This document shows, in pieces, positions 1 through 10,181 of a stretch of 64,000 nucleotides of DNA (within the stretch, counting starts at the first letter, position 1; each line of letters opens with the position of its first letter). Position numbers and translations under genes: made by a program. This stretch comes from Paraphaeosphaeria minitans (Eukaryota > Ascomycota > Dothideomycetes > Pleosporales > Didymosphaeriaceae), in NCBI GenBank assembly GCA_015832175.1, contig WJXW01000001.1:4216001-4280000 (forward strand). The letters are read 5' to 3'. Below the pieces are notes generated by a model. The model was not told where the DNA came from. It worked only from the letters and a program-made list of their open reading frames with translations, and searched no databases.

Positions 1-1916
1 TCCTATCCATTGACCTCCCGCGAATCGAGCTCGTATCGATTACCAATCGCGCATGCTGACCAAACAGGCTCTCTTCCCTACAAAGACCAAGCTACCACGG
101 GGAGGTACATCCAGTGGCCACCTGTAAGGCGCGGTGCAGAGGATCAGCCACCGACGCGTTGCCATCCCGAGATCGACGGCCGTGTCCAATTGTTCAGCGA
201 GTGGTACCATAAATGGATCGACTTTCGCGATTGCGATTACCAGAGCGTCTGCCACAATTCGATGGATGAGGCTAAATGCGAAGATGAAGAAGAAATCCAT
301 GTCCCGTTGGTGGACCTTCGCAACGGCGTAGAGAGTTGGCATCCTATCAAGGCCTCCGACCGTCCACCCAAGCCGGTTCTGCAGGTCCAATACGATGAAG
401 ATGACTATGTATTGCCGCCAATTCAATCAACGATTGCCCAGAAAGAAGGTCCCGTATACACCAAGTGCGATTCTCTAGATTATACTTCCAAATTCGTTCA
501 ATATCTCCACCCCACAGCGCAACAGTGGCTCCGATTCTACGTATGCGGGGGGCGTTGCTTCCAATTCCGCGAGTTTGCAGCTTGCGAAGAGTACACCGAC
601 AAGTTTGTGATCCCGAGCCCACCGAAAGAGAATATCTCAAAGCACGACGCCCCCAAGGATCTGGATTCTCAGTGAGTCCGCCCAGAAGGGGGGGGGAGGG
701 GGTGGGGTGATTCAGCATGATGACTGTCCTTTTTTATTGCCTTGCAAGACGAGGCCTGGTCGTCATATATATCTTTGCGTTGTTGCATCTATGAGTGAGG
801 TTCACTGGCTGATTTATATCAGTCTTCTTCGTCGCCAAAAACCCCACAATCCAGTAGCACCCGACTTCCACACAATCGACACTCGCTGCAACCCTTTCGA
901 TCTCAATGAAGTGCAGCGTTACAACGGAACACATTGGATCCACCATTACCAATGTACCTTTCTCGGATCTTGTATCGATGTTGACGGCCACGGAGCGTGT
1001 CGCCTGCAAGACAATGTCTACGAGTTGCCTTCAGCCAATCGAACCTCAATCAAACAGGGAGAAGGTGAAAATCCGCTGCGAGTCAAGACACGTTGCAACA
1101 AGTCGAATGCGAGCGAGATTCTTGAATGGCAAGGTCATTCTTGGGAGCCGCAAGGGGTTTGTCTTCCGCCGTTCGAATGTTTCGACTTCCACGGCAGCAC
1201 GGGCTTCGCTCTTTGCGTGCAAAACGATGCGCAGTACCAGAGGATGTGGCTTCCCTGGCCTGAGTTGAGCCGCAGTACAAATAGCGGACAGGTTACGCGC
1301 TGCAAGGACCATGGAACAATGGAGCAGTTCAAAGACAACGCTTGGGTTCCGTACAGGAGGTGAGAGAATCCGATAAAGTCACTAGATGGTTCAAATTAAG
1401 ATCGACACGACAATCCCAGCGTCGCATAGTGCAGAATCTTCGCTGACAGCGCCTAGGTGCAACGGAATCTTCACGTGCCAAGGTGTTGAAGGTGGTCCAA
1501 ATGGGGGTTGTGCAGCACCCAGTCTTTACGACATCTTGACCCAGCGGGCCGTTCATAGCTCCGGATATCATGCCAGCCGAGAAGCAGCTCCTCGCCTTCC
1601 CAAGCGTGACAATAACGATGATAGCCTGTTGGAGAACAGCGAAATGCTGACAGAGCAAGGCAAAGTGCGTGCTGATAGCCTGCACCGGCGTTCTCCATCT
1701 ACTGTGCAAGTGCTGATGTCCACCCGCTGACATTTAATCCAGATCTTATTTAGCGAAGGCAAGGACCTTACAGAACAGAGCAATCCTCTTCTTGAAATTC
1801 TCTTCGGCTCCCGGCCGAACCCTGAAGTGGATATTGATCCGTCAAAGCCCCGGGTGAATGTTGACATCCACGATGCCGATGCTCGCGATGAGGACACCGA
1901 TTTTGACACGGAGTAG
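1..1916 (+). CDS. Multi-module Cys/Trp-repeat protein, 5' partial
   Basis: Four exons fit together in phase: 1-671, 823-1359, 1457-1664 and 1743-1916 (introns of 151, 97 and 78 bp; the first two are phase 2, the third phase 0). The frame is open to the window start, so the N-terminus and any signal peptide are missing; 529 residues are visible. The protein carries five copies of a module that starts T-[RK]-C, has a Trp in its middle, and follows the pattern C-x(19-25)-C-x(3-5)-C-x(8-11)-C. The third intron of the reading falls after the fifth module, and the second intron falls inside it; splicing restores its last three Cys, which supports the model. Linkers of about 25-45 residues separate the modules. 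The C-terminus is acidic (ends DEDTDFDTE). The four-Cys pattern suggests disulfide-stabilised extracellular domains resembling small fungal carbohydrate-binding-like modules, but I do not recognise the family; function is unknown. Confidence 0.72.
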
Positions 1917-2169
1917 GACGGAACAACACGAAAAGTGCTGCTGCTTGAGTGCGGAGATGATGGGTGTCCTGATTAACAGAGTGTGCTGTGGTCTCGTTTT
2001 CGTTCGGGTAGCTTTTTTATTGTGCCTTTATGGGGGATAGTACCTTTGTATCATGTAGCCGTTGTAGCATGTTGTATTGCGTGTTTCTCAATTCCGTCTT
2101 CAGTTGCATGCAAGGCGGCTTCTCGGACTGTTCTGACCCCATCGCGTCCCTATCCGACTGAGCGTTCTT

Positions 2170-3615
2170 TTAGTCTTTGTCTTCCATTACGTGGCCCAAC
2201 CAAGCATGAAAGCCAGCCCACAATGTCGCTTCCATTCTATCACCGTCTTCACAAAAGCTTTTCAACGCACTATAACGGTCGCGTACCCAGCGCTTCTTGT
2301 CTTCCTCCGTGCCTCCTTGTAGTTCTACAGCTAGGGTATGAGAGATTTTTGCATCGCACACAGGGCACAAGAAGGGGGACTGGCGGGTGTCTTCTACGAG
2401 AGAAGCAGTACTTTGCATGATGCATGCATAGTAAAAGCAGTGGGCCAAACAAAGACAGTGACCAAGTTCATGCGACACGGTCCGGACGACGCGGGAAGAC
2501 CACAGCGCTTCCAGATCGGCCTTTGAATTCGACACGACAAGCTTCGACACGGCGTCCACGGCAGCTCGCATCGGCCCACTCTTGCTGAGGCGCGTCTGCG
2601 TCGCCGTAGCGGGCTTCGCTTCGATCTCCTCCACCGCGCAGAGCGAGTCGACGTAGCTCTTGCAGTGCGACGCCGGCCACGCGTGGTCCCGCGTTATCCC
2701 AGCGGTCGCGTCGAGGAGCGGATTGTACCGCGCGCTCTGCACGACGCTCACCCGGCTCCCGCCGTAGGCGCGGCCCGCGCAGAAATCGTCGTCGGCCGAC
2801 TCGTACACGTCGTGGTCGACGAGCAGGACGACGGCGTAGGCGTCGCGCGGTAGCATGGCAATGGCCGCGTCGAGGATGTCGTCGAGGTTGAGCTGCGCGG
2901 CGAAAGCGGCGTCGGGCGCGGGTCGGGTGCGCACGCGCGTGGCGTCTTGGTCCTGGGCGAGGGCGACGTATTTTGGGATTCTGTCGACGGGTTCTTCGGT
3001 GCGCTTCTTGGAGCCTGTGTTGCGGTGCTCCCAGGACGTCCAGCGGAGGTCGAGGGGGAGGGGTTTCACGGCGAGGCCGTGGTAGAAGGCGCGCAGGTAG
3101 GCGATTGTTTCGTCGACGGTGGGACTCTGCAATGCCGTCGACGGCGTGGCTTTTGCTTCTTTTTCCGCGCGTGGTTTCTTGCTGGGCGGTTCTGAAGACG
3201 CTGCGCCTGGGGCAGGATTGGGTGTCGTCCAGCCCTTCATGAAAGACACTTCCCCGTCGATCGTCGGTGGCGCGCCCACGTACAGCGTCCGCCGTTCGGG
3301 CGTGACTTTGTTGCGCGCCTTCTCGTTCAGCCAGCTGCGAAACGATTGCGCGGGCTCGTCGCCATCCGGGTCGTAATTGAGCGCATCGTGAGGGAGCACG
3401 AGGGGTGCAGGGTATGTTTGGCTTTCCTTTTGGGCTTCTCTGCTGAGCCAGGCGGTGGTCTGGGACTTATTCCTCGCGGCAGGGGGCCCACGGCCGGATT
3501 TCGAGGTTGCTGCGATCCTGGTGCGTTGATCGGATCGCTCGAAGCCAGCTAGTTCGGCGAAAGCGGAGGGCTCGAAGAGGAGTGTGGAGTGGCTGCAAGA
3601 AGGGCGCTTGACCAT
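2170..3615 (-). CDS. Archaemetzincin-like zinc metallopeptidase (family M54)
   Basis: Single-exon gene, 481 residues from the first in-frame ATG at 3613-3615; the open frame extends upstream only through non-ATG codons. The C-terminal half holds the archaemetzincin signature: HELGHCLCLAHC at residues 382-393, with three zinc-binding His and the catalytic Glu, then a Cys at 398, Met at 400 (the metzincin Met position) and a CPVC pair at 417-420 that would bind a second structural zinc. The N-terminal half is Pro/Lys-rich, with a basic stretch (PSKKPRAEKEAK) that could be a nuclear signal. Family M54 proteins (AMZ1/AMZ2 in animals) are aminopeptidase-like enzymes of poorly known physiological substrate. 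The domain assignment is strong; substrate and location are not visible. It converges on the Cys-module gene with about 250 bp between the stop codons. Confidence 0.9.
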   Translation of the reverse strand: MVKRPSCSHSTLLFEPSAFAELAGFERSDQRTRIAATSKSGRGPPAARNKSQTTAWLSREAQKESQTYPAPLVLPHDALNYDPDGDEPAQSFRSWLNEKARNKVTPERRTLYVGAPPTIDGEVSFMKGWTTPNPAPGAASSEPPSKKPRAEKEAKATPSTALQSPTVDETIAYLRAFYHGLAVKPLPLDLRWTSWEHRNTGSKKRTEEPVDRIPKYVALAQDQDATRVRTRPAPDAAFAAQLNLDDILDAAIAMLPRDAYAVVLLVDHDVYESADDDFCAGRAYGGSRVSVVQSARYNPLLDATAGITRDHAWPASHCKSYVDSLCAVEEIEAKPATATQTRLSKSGPMRAAVDAVSKLVVSNSKADLEALWSSRVVRTVSHELGHCLCLAHCFYYACIMQSTASLVEDTRQSPFLCPVCDAKISHTLAVELQGGTEEDKKRWVRDRYSALKSFCEDGDRMEATLWAGFHAWLGHVMEDKD

Positions 3616-4900
3616 TCTGAGGGGTTTGTGACGCGGGCTGTGGGAAGATTGGTGCTGTTGAGAAGGCTGTCGCGGGAGGGAAAGGTGATGTTGATCTTGG
3701 TGTCTTGTTGCGATACGGTACCTACCTAGAACGCTCAATAAAATTCCATCTCACAACCACTTTAACTTTCGATACACTTTTGATATTCGCTATATATAGC
3801 AAGCGTAGGACTAGGCGTAGCTGCTGCCTTATTACAAGCCCCCACTTCACCCCATCCGCTAGGTAATAGATCGGACGCCTGATCGGCTCATGACTCGCGT
3901 AGCACTGCATGCTTAATCGTACCTTCGCTCTGTCGCGGAGGCACCCAAAGACCTCAATGTTGGGCAATCAGCGGAATGGCTTCCCTAACGAGTCTTTTGA
4001 ACGAGCTGAAGCTTATGATGACCGACTTCCTCATCGCATTACCCATTTCGGAGACTATGAACCGTCATGTTGCAGCCCAGAGCCAGGAAGGAGCTGAGGA
4101 CATACATGCTTAAGGCGGATGGGAGGTATACATTCTTGTACTCTATATATGCCAACATTGATCGGCCAAAGTTGGAAGAACTAATTGAACTCGTGATAGC
4201 CAAAGTCACGATTAGCGAAGGCCCTTATCACGCCATCCCGCGTCGGCAGAAACTTCAGGGCCCTCACTGATCCCTAAATCTTTGACACCATCGTTCTGCA
4301 CAACACGGAAAAGAATTATTCAATTCCTGGTGAAAAGCGAACATGTTGATTGAATTTGCCGGTTGGAATGCTTGGGTATCGTGCCTTTCGAGGATTACAA
4401 ACGTGGCACACAATTGATGTACTGTAACTCGGATTTATCCGACTCACTGCATTTTGGATTATGTGGATAGTATGAAAAACGATGAGACTTTCACAGAACT
4501 TCAGTTTGTGAACGCGAGTACGAGGATGAAACCGGGGAAATCGAGATACCATGGGACCTCGGTGGTGGTGGCAATCAAAAACATGAGGATTGGGAAGAAG
4601 AGAACAGGTTTTATGGTGATTTCATGGCTTTGGGGGAGGGATCCGTAAGGCAAATCTGATGCAGCAGACTTTGGACAGGAGTTTCAAAGGGGCGTCGTCC
4701 CGCCAAACACGGATATATTCCATTCATAGCATTGATTGACTGATCTAACCGTGACTCGTAAGGTCTATAGCGATAAGCGACCGCAAAGACGCATTCGCCG
4801 AAGCGAAGGACAAGGAACCATCTCATGAACATCCGTATGTAACCGAGCCGTCTGGTCTACGAAAACCTGGAGGCGCCCAATGGAAAGCTGCATCTGCAGC
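3616..4900. other. Intergenic, no supported gene
   Basis: About 1.3 kb without a convincing coding region. The short open frames here lack family resemblance, splice context and conserved motifs. It presumably holds the promoter of the archaemetzincin gene on its left side. Confidence 0.6.
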
Positions 4901-5946
4901 CTAGCCAACATCGCCAGTCAAAAGGTCGGAGATACTGTTTGTAATGTTCTTCGGCGCGATCTGCTTAGTCTCCTTCGTACCCTCCTCGTTCTTTGCGGCA
5001 GCAACACCCTTGATGTTCCCCTGCTTGATCACTCCGTCGCTATTGTTGTGGTCTTCTTTCTTCATCTGGCCCCGCTCCTTGCGCTCTTTCTTGACCTCGT
5101 CCGTGAACCGAGCTTCTGCAAGCTTCATCGCCTGTGCCAGCATCAAGTTCTTGAAGTCTCCAATGAATGCGTTCCATTGGGGCCCGAGCATCTTCTTCCT
5201 CTGCAGGAGTACAAGATGATCGGCAAGAACATCTACCACCGCATCGCGACCGTCTTGTGTCGGCACGACGGCGTGGTCAATGACATGGCGTACTTCTTCT
5301 GTGAGTGGGATCCGAAGGATGGTGCTCTTGCCAGATACTCCCGGATACGCAAGTGTGTCTCGATATTTCGCAGGGAAGTCGTCGATATACTTTTCCATAC
5401 CAAGGATCAACATGGCGGCGCGTAAATCGAGGGAGTCTTTCAGATCGGCCACGCTCATCTTGGGTTCCAGCTTCGGCATGCGAATGTTTCCCAATTTGGG
5501 GACTGTGATGGAGATCCGCAGCCAGTGTGCGATCGACTCTATAGCTTTGGTCTTGAAGTGAAGGTTGATCGCCGGGAATTCGGTAGACTTTGGGTTCTGG
5601 ACGAAGAAGTCGCGAATGACAGGAGACGCCACGATCATCGCTAGCTTCGGAGCCTCGTAGCTCCACGGCTGTCCGCCATTGCCATGGCATGTTTGATAGT
5701 CAGCATGCTCATATACTGTTCGGGCATGGGAAGCTCACCTTTAGATACAAGAAAGGCGGCGCTGCGGCTTCCTTTCAGCGCCTTGCGAGCGCTCAACGAC
5801 CACTTCTTGAGGTCGTTTCCACCGTTTATGTTCTTCTGCTCTTCCAAAACGTTCGCGATCTGTACATCAGGCGCGTCTTTGGAATAGGAACCCTTTTCAA
5901 GTTTGATATGTTTGCGAGTACCCGAAGATCCTAGAAATTTCGACAT
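4901..5946 (-). CDS. Divergent BTB/POZ-like family protein (copy 1)
   Basis: Two exons: 5739-5946 and 4901-5640, joined by a 98-bp phase-1 intron (donor GTGAGC at 5738, acceptor AG at 5642-5641), giving 315 residues. This splice is the one that keeps the frame through the conserved strand SKAMIVASPVIRDFF, which lines up with the core of the other family members in this window (for example LRLVLAASTTARHHF in copy 3). The layout is a variable N-terminus, a beta-alpha core reminiscent of a BTB/POZ fold, an alpha-helical middle, and a Lys/Glu-rich C-terminus with coiled-coil character. BTB domains usually mediate protein-protein contacts; no partner is visible. It is divergent from copy 2, with a 559-bp shared upstream region. 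Membership of the local family is solid; the BTB label rests on fold-pattern resemblance only. Confidence 0.7.
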
Positions 5947-6505
5947 GTTGAGGATTGAGTGCTATATAGCCGTGTGCGATTGTGAAAGCAAAAGTTGGGC
6001 GAGACTGCCAGATTGTGTGGTCCGGGAATATTTTATGTATTAGCCGACAGCGCCAGAACCACAATATGTTTACACCAAAGGTCATGGACGGATTCTTCAG
6101 TTGATGACGTAGTCCCTCGCTCGGGTGAAGGCTTAATGCTCGCACGGTCGTTGCTTTGGCCAGATTGAACCACCCGACAATTGTCTCATATGATGCTGAA
6201 AGTATTTCTTCATTCTTTAGTGTGACAGCAAGTTACTGTTACCAATCAAAGCTAGTGAGCGTTACCATGTGCGTTCACTGTCCAAGCTCGCTACAGTTCC
6301 AATCGTGTTTGATAACACGCCGCACCCCGCACGTCTGATGCGTCACGCAAACCAAACACTGCCAGTCTACTCTAGCAACGCGCCCACTTACGCGTATCCG
6401 GACACTGCAAGGTAACCATTCAGCCAAAGAACATCCTGTATCCGCAAACGGTATCGCATATAATAGCTTAGTTAAACTGTTCCAAGGCAGATACACCTCG
6501 CTGTA
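5947..6505. other. Shared upstream region of two divergent BTB-like genes
   Basis: 559 bp between the start codons of copy 1 (minus) and copy 2 (plus). It must hold both promoters. An AT-rich CATATAATA near 6457-6465, about 45 bp before the copy 2 ATG, is a candidate TATA element. No other feature seen. Confidence 0.5.
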
Positions 6506-7252
6506 ATGATTCTCGAGTTCACCGATGCTCAAAGGAAAGCTCTGGCGAGCTACGGCAAGCCCTTGCCCATCAACGCCGATGTCCGCACATGGCCCATCCA
6601 GGATCGCACGGATCTTCTGTTCAGCTCCAACCTAATCACAGTCTTCATGGAGGCGCAGACGCCGTGTGGTTCGGTATACAACGAGATTTGCGCTTTGCCA
6701 AGATACATCCTCGCGGCTGTGTCGCCAACCTTCGCCAACCATCTCTTGCAAAAGCCGGATCTCGAGTCCTTCGTCTTTGACATCGGTCACATGGATACGA
6801 ATCTGCAAGAAGAACATCGGAAGGCTGTCGAAACGTTGTACACGTGGTTAACGAACCTCTCCATTCCTCTGGTATTCGACTTGAAAGCACCCACTTTCTA
6901 CTCAGAGATTTCTCTCCGCCATATCGCTCGTCAGTTGGGTATGAGCTTCTACCTCACCGAACGTACCGACGAGCTCATCCATGACGCACAAACACATATA
7001 CTTCAACCATGGCAGGTCACCGAGATGCTCTACGCTAGCTCCATCGAGACCAACGCTGCACTTCCGCTCGTGATGGAGAATGATCCACTGCTAGGATACC
7101 TTGCGGAAAAGATGTTGGAAACAACGGACTCGATGTGGGAAGGTGAGAGGGACAAAGCGTTCAAGTGGATGAGGAGGGAGGAGAACATTGTGTTGTTGGA
7201 CGCAGTGCAGAAGTTGCACGAGAAGAGACAGCGCACTGCTGCGCGGTGTTAA
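6506..7252 (+). CDS. Divergent BTB/POZ-like family protein (copy 2)
   Basis: Intact single-exon gene, 248 residues, ATG at 6506. It shares the arrangement of the neighbouring copies: an N-terminal segment ending in a hydrophobic strand, the motif LPRYILAAVSPTFANHLL around residues 65-82 (equivalent to LRLVLAAS..ARHHF in copy 3), a helical segment with a run of Leu and Trp (TLYTWLTNLSIPLVF), then a helical C-terminus that ends in a charged Arg/Lys-rich tail. It is the most divergent of the four clustered copies and lacks the long GG-rich C-terminus of copies 3 and 4. No catalytic motif is visible. The likely role is protein-protein interaction, inferred only from the BTB-like pattern. Confidence 0.68.
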   Translation: MILEFTDAQRKALASYGKPLPINADVRTWPIQDRTDLLFSSNLITVFMEAQTPCGSVYNEICALPRYILAAVSPTFANHLLQKPDLESFVFDIGHMDTNLQEEHRKAVETLYTWLTNLSIPLVFDLKAPTFYSEISLRHIARQLGMSFYLTERTDELIHDAQTHILQPWQVTEMLYASSIETNAALPLVMENDPLLGYLAEKMLETTDSMWEGERDKAFKWMRREENIVLLDAVQKLHEKRQRTAARC

Positions 7253-7708
7253 AGTAACCACTCAGTGGGCCGATGTGCTAGGCCAGGAAGTCAGGAATCT
7301 CTTGGGACTACAGACGGGTACGGTACCTAGGTTTAGCGGCTTGATAGCGTCATACCCTCAGCGTGAGGCACAGTTTTGGAGGACAAAGGGTGCGACGCAT
7401 GGATTCAAGGTTATGAAACGAGTTGCTGGCACGGTCTGCTTTGTTCCTCTAGGTAGATAAGGTCGCTGAAGATCTCTTTTTCAAGTTCACAGCGTCACAC
7501 GATGCGAAAAAGAGTCACGCCAATGCGGTCTGGAAATGTTACATCAAACAGCTTGATAATGTATTCAAATACAGTGTTTCATCTAAATGGTAAGCAATCC
7601 CTTTATCACTTGATGGAAAGATGGGGTCCGGATAATTTCCCGTACAATCTTATCACGCAGGTGGAAAACAAAATAGTGGGGCACTCTTAGACACTGCTAA
7701 TACAGTGA
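7253..7708. other. Intergenic between convergent BTB-like copies 2 and 3
   Basis: 456 bp between the 3' ends of copy 2 (plus) and copy 3 (minus). No supported gene or recognisable element. Confidence 0.5.
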
Positions 7709-8705
7709 CTAGGAAACCGCATTATGTGACAATGGTTTCAGTACACTACTCATACCGCTTGGCGCTCTGGGCTCCACAAAGACTGAAGAACCATAACCGC
7801 CAGAGCGTCCACCAGGCGCGATACGAAGCTGCTCCGCAAGCGCGTCCTTCTTGTCTTGCTCCCGCTTCTGTTCGGCAGCAATTTTTTTCCCAGCGCGCTG
7901 AGCATCCCAATGGTTGACATGCTCGTTCATGGCGTTGGGCATTTGGGGAAGCGTTTCCATCCACGAGTCGAACTCGGAAATATTCGCGATCGCGTAGTGG
8001 TACCACTGCTACGCCAAACGCTTCATCAGTATCTTGATCATGGTGAAATTCTCCGTCTGCGGCACCATGCCGAGTCTCCAAGGCCCTCGGGTTTTCGTAA
8101 CCGATCTGCTCGACCGGTGTGAACTTCAGGTAAGCCCACCAGAAATTTCGGATGTTGCCGATGTAAGCGATCAGACCCGTGGATTCCGCGGCAAGAATGA
8201 GGTTCACGTCGTGTGCCAACGCGGAAATTTTCAGGTTGTAGCAATGACGCTTCGTCGAAGTGCTCTTGAGGTAATTGAATAGCTCGACAAGGACATTTCC
8301 GAGGGCATGATGATTGACGCAGACGGATGGGACCTCATTCGCCGTGAGGAAATGGTGGCGAGCAGTGGTGGAAGCAGCGAGAACTAGCCGCAGTGGAGCT
8401 GCACCGACGATCTTGTCGCCTGCCACAAGTGATGCAGTCGGACCGTCCAGAAGAGCAAGTCTGTCATTCCACGACAGAGTGCGGATATCGACTTGAGTGT
8501 TGCCTTGCATGGACTGAGCCCACTCGTAGATGGTGGTCAGGTCCTGCTGTGGCGCAGCAGGCTTGGTATCAAAGCTGCTCTCTTCCTTCTGTGGAGACGG
8601 TTTGCTCTGCTCCTTGGTGCCAGAGACTGCCTTGCCCGGAGGTTTCAGCGCGATGGGGAACTTGAGAACCGGGGCTGGTGGAACGATCGGGCTGTTTGAG
8701 GTCAT
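7709..8705 (-). pseudogene. BTB-like family copy 3, frameshifted and with a stop
   Basis: Reading starts at the ATG at 8703-8705 (MTSNSPIVPPAP, matching MASGNIPVPPAP of copy 4). It runs in frame through the conserved core (WNDRLALLDGP, LRLVLAASTTARHHF, a Leu-rich helix, FWWAYLKF) to about 8080. There the similarity to copy 4 jumps by one base into another frame (ENFTMIKILMKRLA), meets an in-frame TAG near 8005-8007, and continues in that frame to the conserved C-terminus (ETLPQMPNAMNEHVNHWD, then a Lys/Gln-rich helix and GGRSGGYG), ending at 7709. One frameshift and one stop therefore separate two recognisable halves. An intron of about 80 bp ending GTAGCAG could remove the stop, but it would delete residues that align with copy 4, so decay is the better reading. 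An alternative upstream ATG at 8774 is in frame. Confidence 0.68.
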
Positions 8706-8853
8706 GTTGACAGGGGTATCTCTACCGTGCCGTACTGTACTAGCGCGGGGAGCGTCGTATTGTGGTTTGATCATAAAAACAGTGTTGGCAACTTGCTGCA
8801 GAGCGGTGTTTGTGTTTCGTTTTGTTTGGTAAAGTAATGTGAAAGCGAAAAGG

Positions 8854-8868
8854 TGTATTTATATATCG
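8854..8868 (-). promoter_or_regulatory. TATA-like element of BTB-like copy 3
   Basis: On the minus strand this reads ATATATAAATAC, about 150 bp before the copy 3 ATG. The same TATATAAATAC string occurs upstream of copy 4 on the other strand, which suggests that promoter and gene were duplicated together. Confidence 0.45.
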
Positions 8869-8988
8869 AGATTCCCGCAAGATCAAAGGCGTAGTCAGAA
8901 TACATGATCAATTTGCAATAAAAGACATGAATCACGCACTATGCTTTACTCGAGAAGTTGTCAGAGTGAATACTCGACGCCTTGAGAC

Positions 8989-9054
8989 CGCATTGTTCTT
9001 AGAAGCTTATTGTGCTCAGAAGCTCATTGTACCCTGAAGCGCATTGTTCTCAGG
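8989..9054 (+). repeat. Short tandem repeat, about 17 bp x 4
   Basis: Four degenerate copies of a unit of the type CNCATTGTNCTCAGAAG lie side by side between the two divergent BTB-like copies. Copies differ at several positions. Confidence 0.6.
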
Positions 9055-9085
9055 CTTAGGCACCTATCGCTGACACCATTCTACC

Positions 9086-9097
9086 CTATATAAATAC
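9086..9097 (+). promoter_or_regulatory. TATA-like element of BTB-like copy 4
   Basis: CTATATAAATAC, about 190 bp before the ATG at 9285, matches the element upstream of copy 3 on the opposite strand. It is followed by a C/A-rich leader with repeated AAACCC strings (about 9120-9180). Confidence 0.45.
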
Positions 9098-9284
9098 CTA
9101 GATTTCCCCAAACATAAAATCATAAACCCAGACCCCCCCAAACCCAGATCCTTAAACCCGAACACACACAAACTCAAACTTCCTGAAACGCTTGACAGGT
9201 CTCTCGACAGCCAAACACAAACACAAAATCAGTTTGCCCAAGCAGCACCTCCGTCGACACGAACCGATCGCCAAAATTGTTCTA

Positions 9285-10181
9285 ATGGCTTCTGGTAACA
9301 TCCCTGTTCCACCGGCACCGAAGCTGAACCTGCCCCTACAGCACTACTTTCAACCCAAGGCCCAGACCAAGGCCCAAGAGGCCCCGCAGGCCAACTTAAA
9401 GATGGAAACCAAGCGCAACCCGGAAGAGGAACTTCACGAGATCTTCGATTGGGCTCAAACTCTGGACATCAAGGAGGATGTTCGCAAGAAGCCATAGAGC
9501 GAACGTGTTGCTCTAGTCGAAGGCCCTGTCGTGGACATGATCTGAAATGACGTGTTTGTGTGCAAGATGCCACTTCGGCTCCTTGTAGCCACTTCCGCTG
9601 TGGCTCGGAACGAATTCATCGAAAAAGATGACAAGAACATGACCCAATTTGGCACCCCTCAGCCTGGTGTTTCTCTCGCTCTTGAGCACCTTGTCAAATA
9701 CATGGTCGGCGTTATGAAGGTCAAGAAGCGCCATTACGCACTGGCCGCGACTACCTGTACTAAAGACATTGATCTCCTGCTTGTAGCATACATTCTTGGG
9801 TGGAACCAGTACATCCATAACCTCCACAACTATTGGTGGGCCAAGTTCAATAACGAACCCCTTTCCGCCATGGGTTTTGAGACCGTGAGCGCCATGGATG
9901 AACGCATCATGATCTTCTCCGACCGTTTTGGCATTCTAAACCTGTTTGTCAGGCGCTTTGCCTCGGACCCGATGTACGAAGAGTGGCGTGCGAAGTTGCC
10001 CAACATTGAGGCAGCGGTACATCGTCACAATGCCGAGCGGGTGGGTCACCAAAAGCGGACGAAGGAACAGCGGCGCCAGAAGAAGAAGGAGTGGAAGGAG
10101 GCGGCGATGAAGGAGCAGTTTGATGAGAATCTTCGTGCTGCTCGTGGTGGCCGCCCTGGTGGATATGGAATGGGCGTCTAG
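9285..10181 (+). pseudogene. BTB-like family copy 4, two in-frame stops
   Basis: One reading frame carries the whole family pattern from the ATG at 9285 (MASGNIPVPPAP) to the C-terminus (GGRPGGYGMGV), but it is broken by TAG at 9495-9497 and TGA at 9543-9545. Copy 3 has DIRTLSWNDRLALLDGP where this copy reads DVRKKP-stop-SERVALVEGP, so the first stop sits at the Trp position (a TGG to TAG change). The downstream part is clean: LRLLVATSAVARNEF, a helical core with NYWWAKF, and a Lys/Glu-rich helix. An intron 9480-9566 would bypass both stops, but its donor GTTCGC is weak and conserved residues would be lost. Without such splicing the product would be a truncated peptide of about 70 residues. 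It is the closest relative of copy 3 and lies head to head with it. Confidence 0.7.

Noticed and set aside
5277..5690. Alternative reading of BTB-like copy 1 using an acceptor at GGACAG
   Set aside because: It leads into a frame without the family core; the acceptor at 5642-5641 restores the conserved core instead.
9120..9180. AAACCC strings as telomere-like repeat
   Set aside because: Irregular, few copies, and located in a promoter; not a tandem telomeric array.
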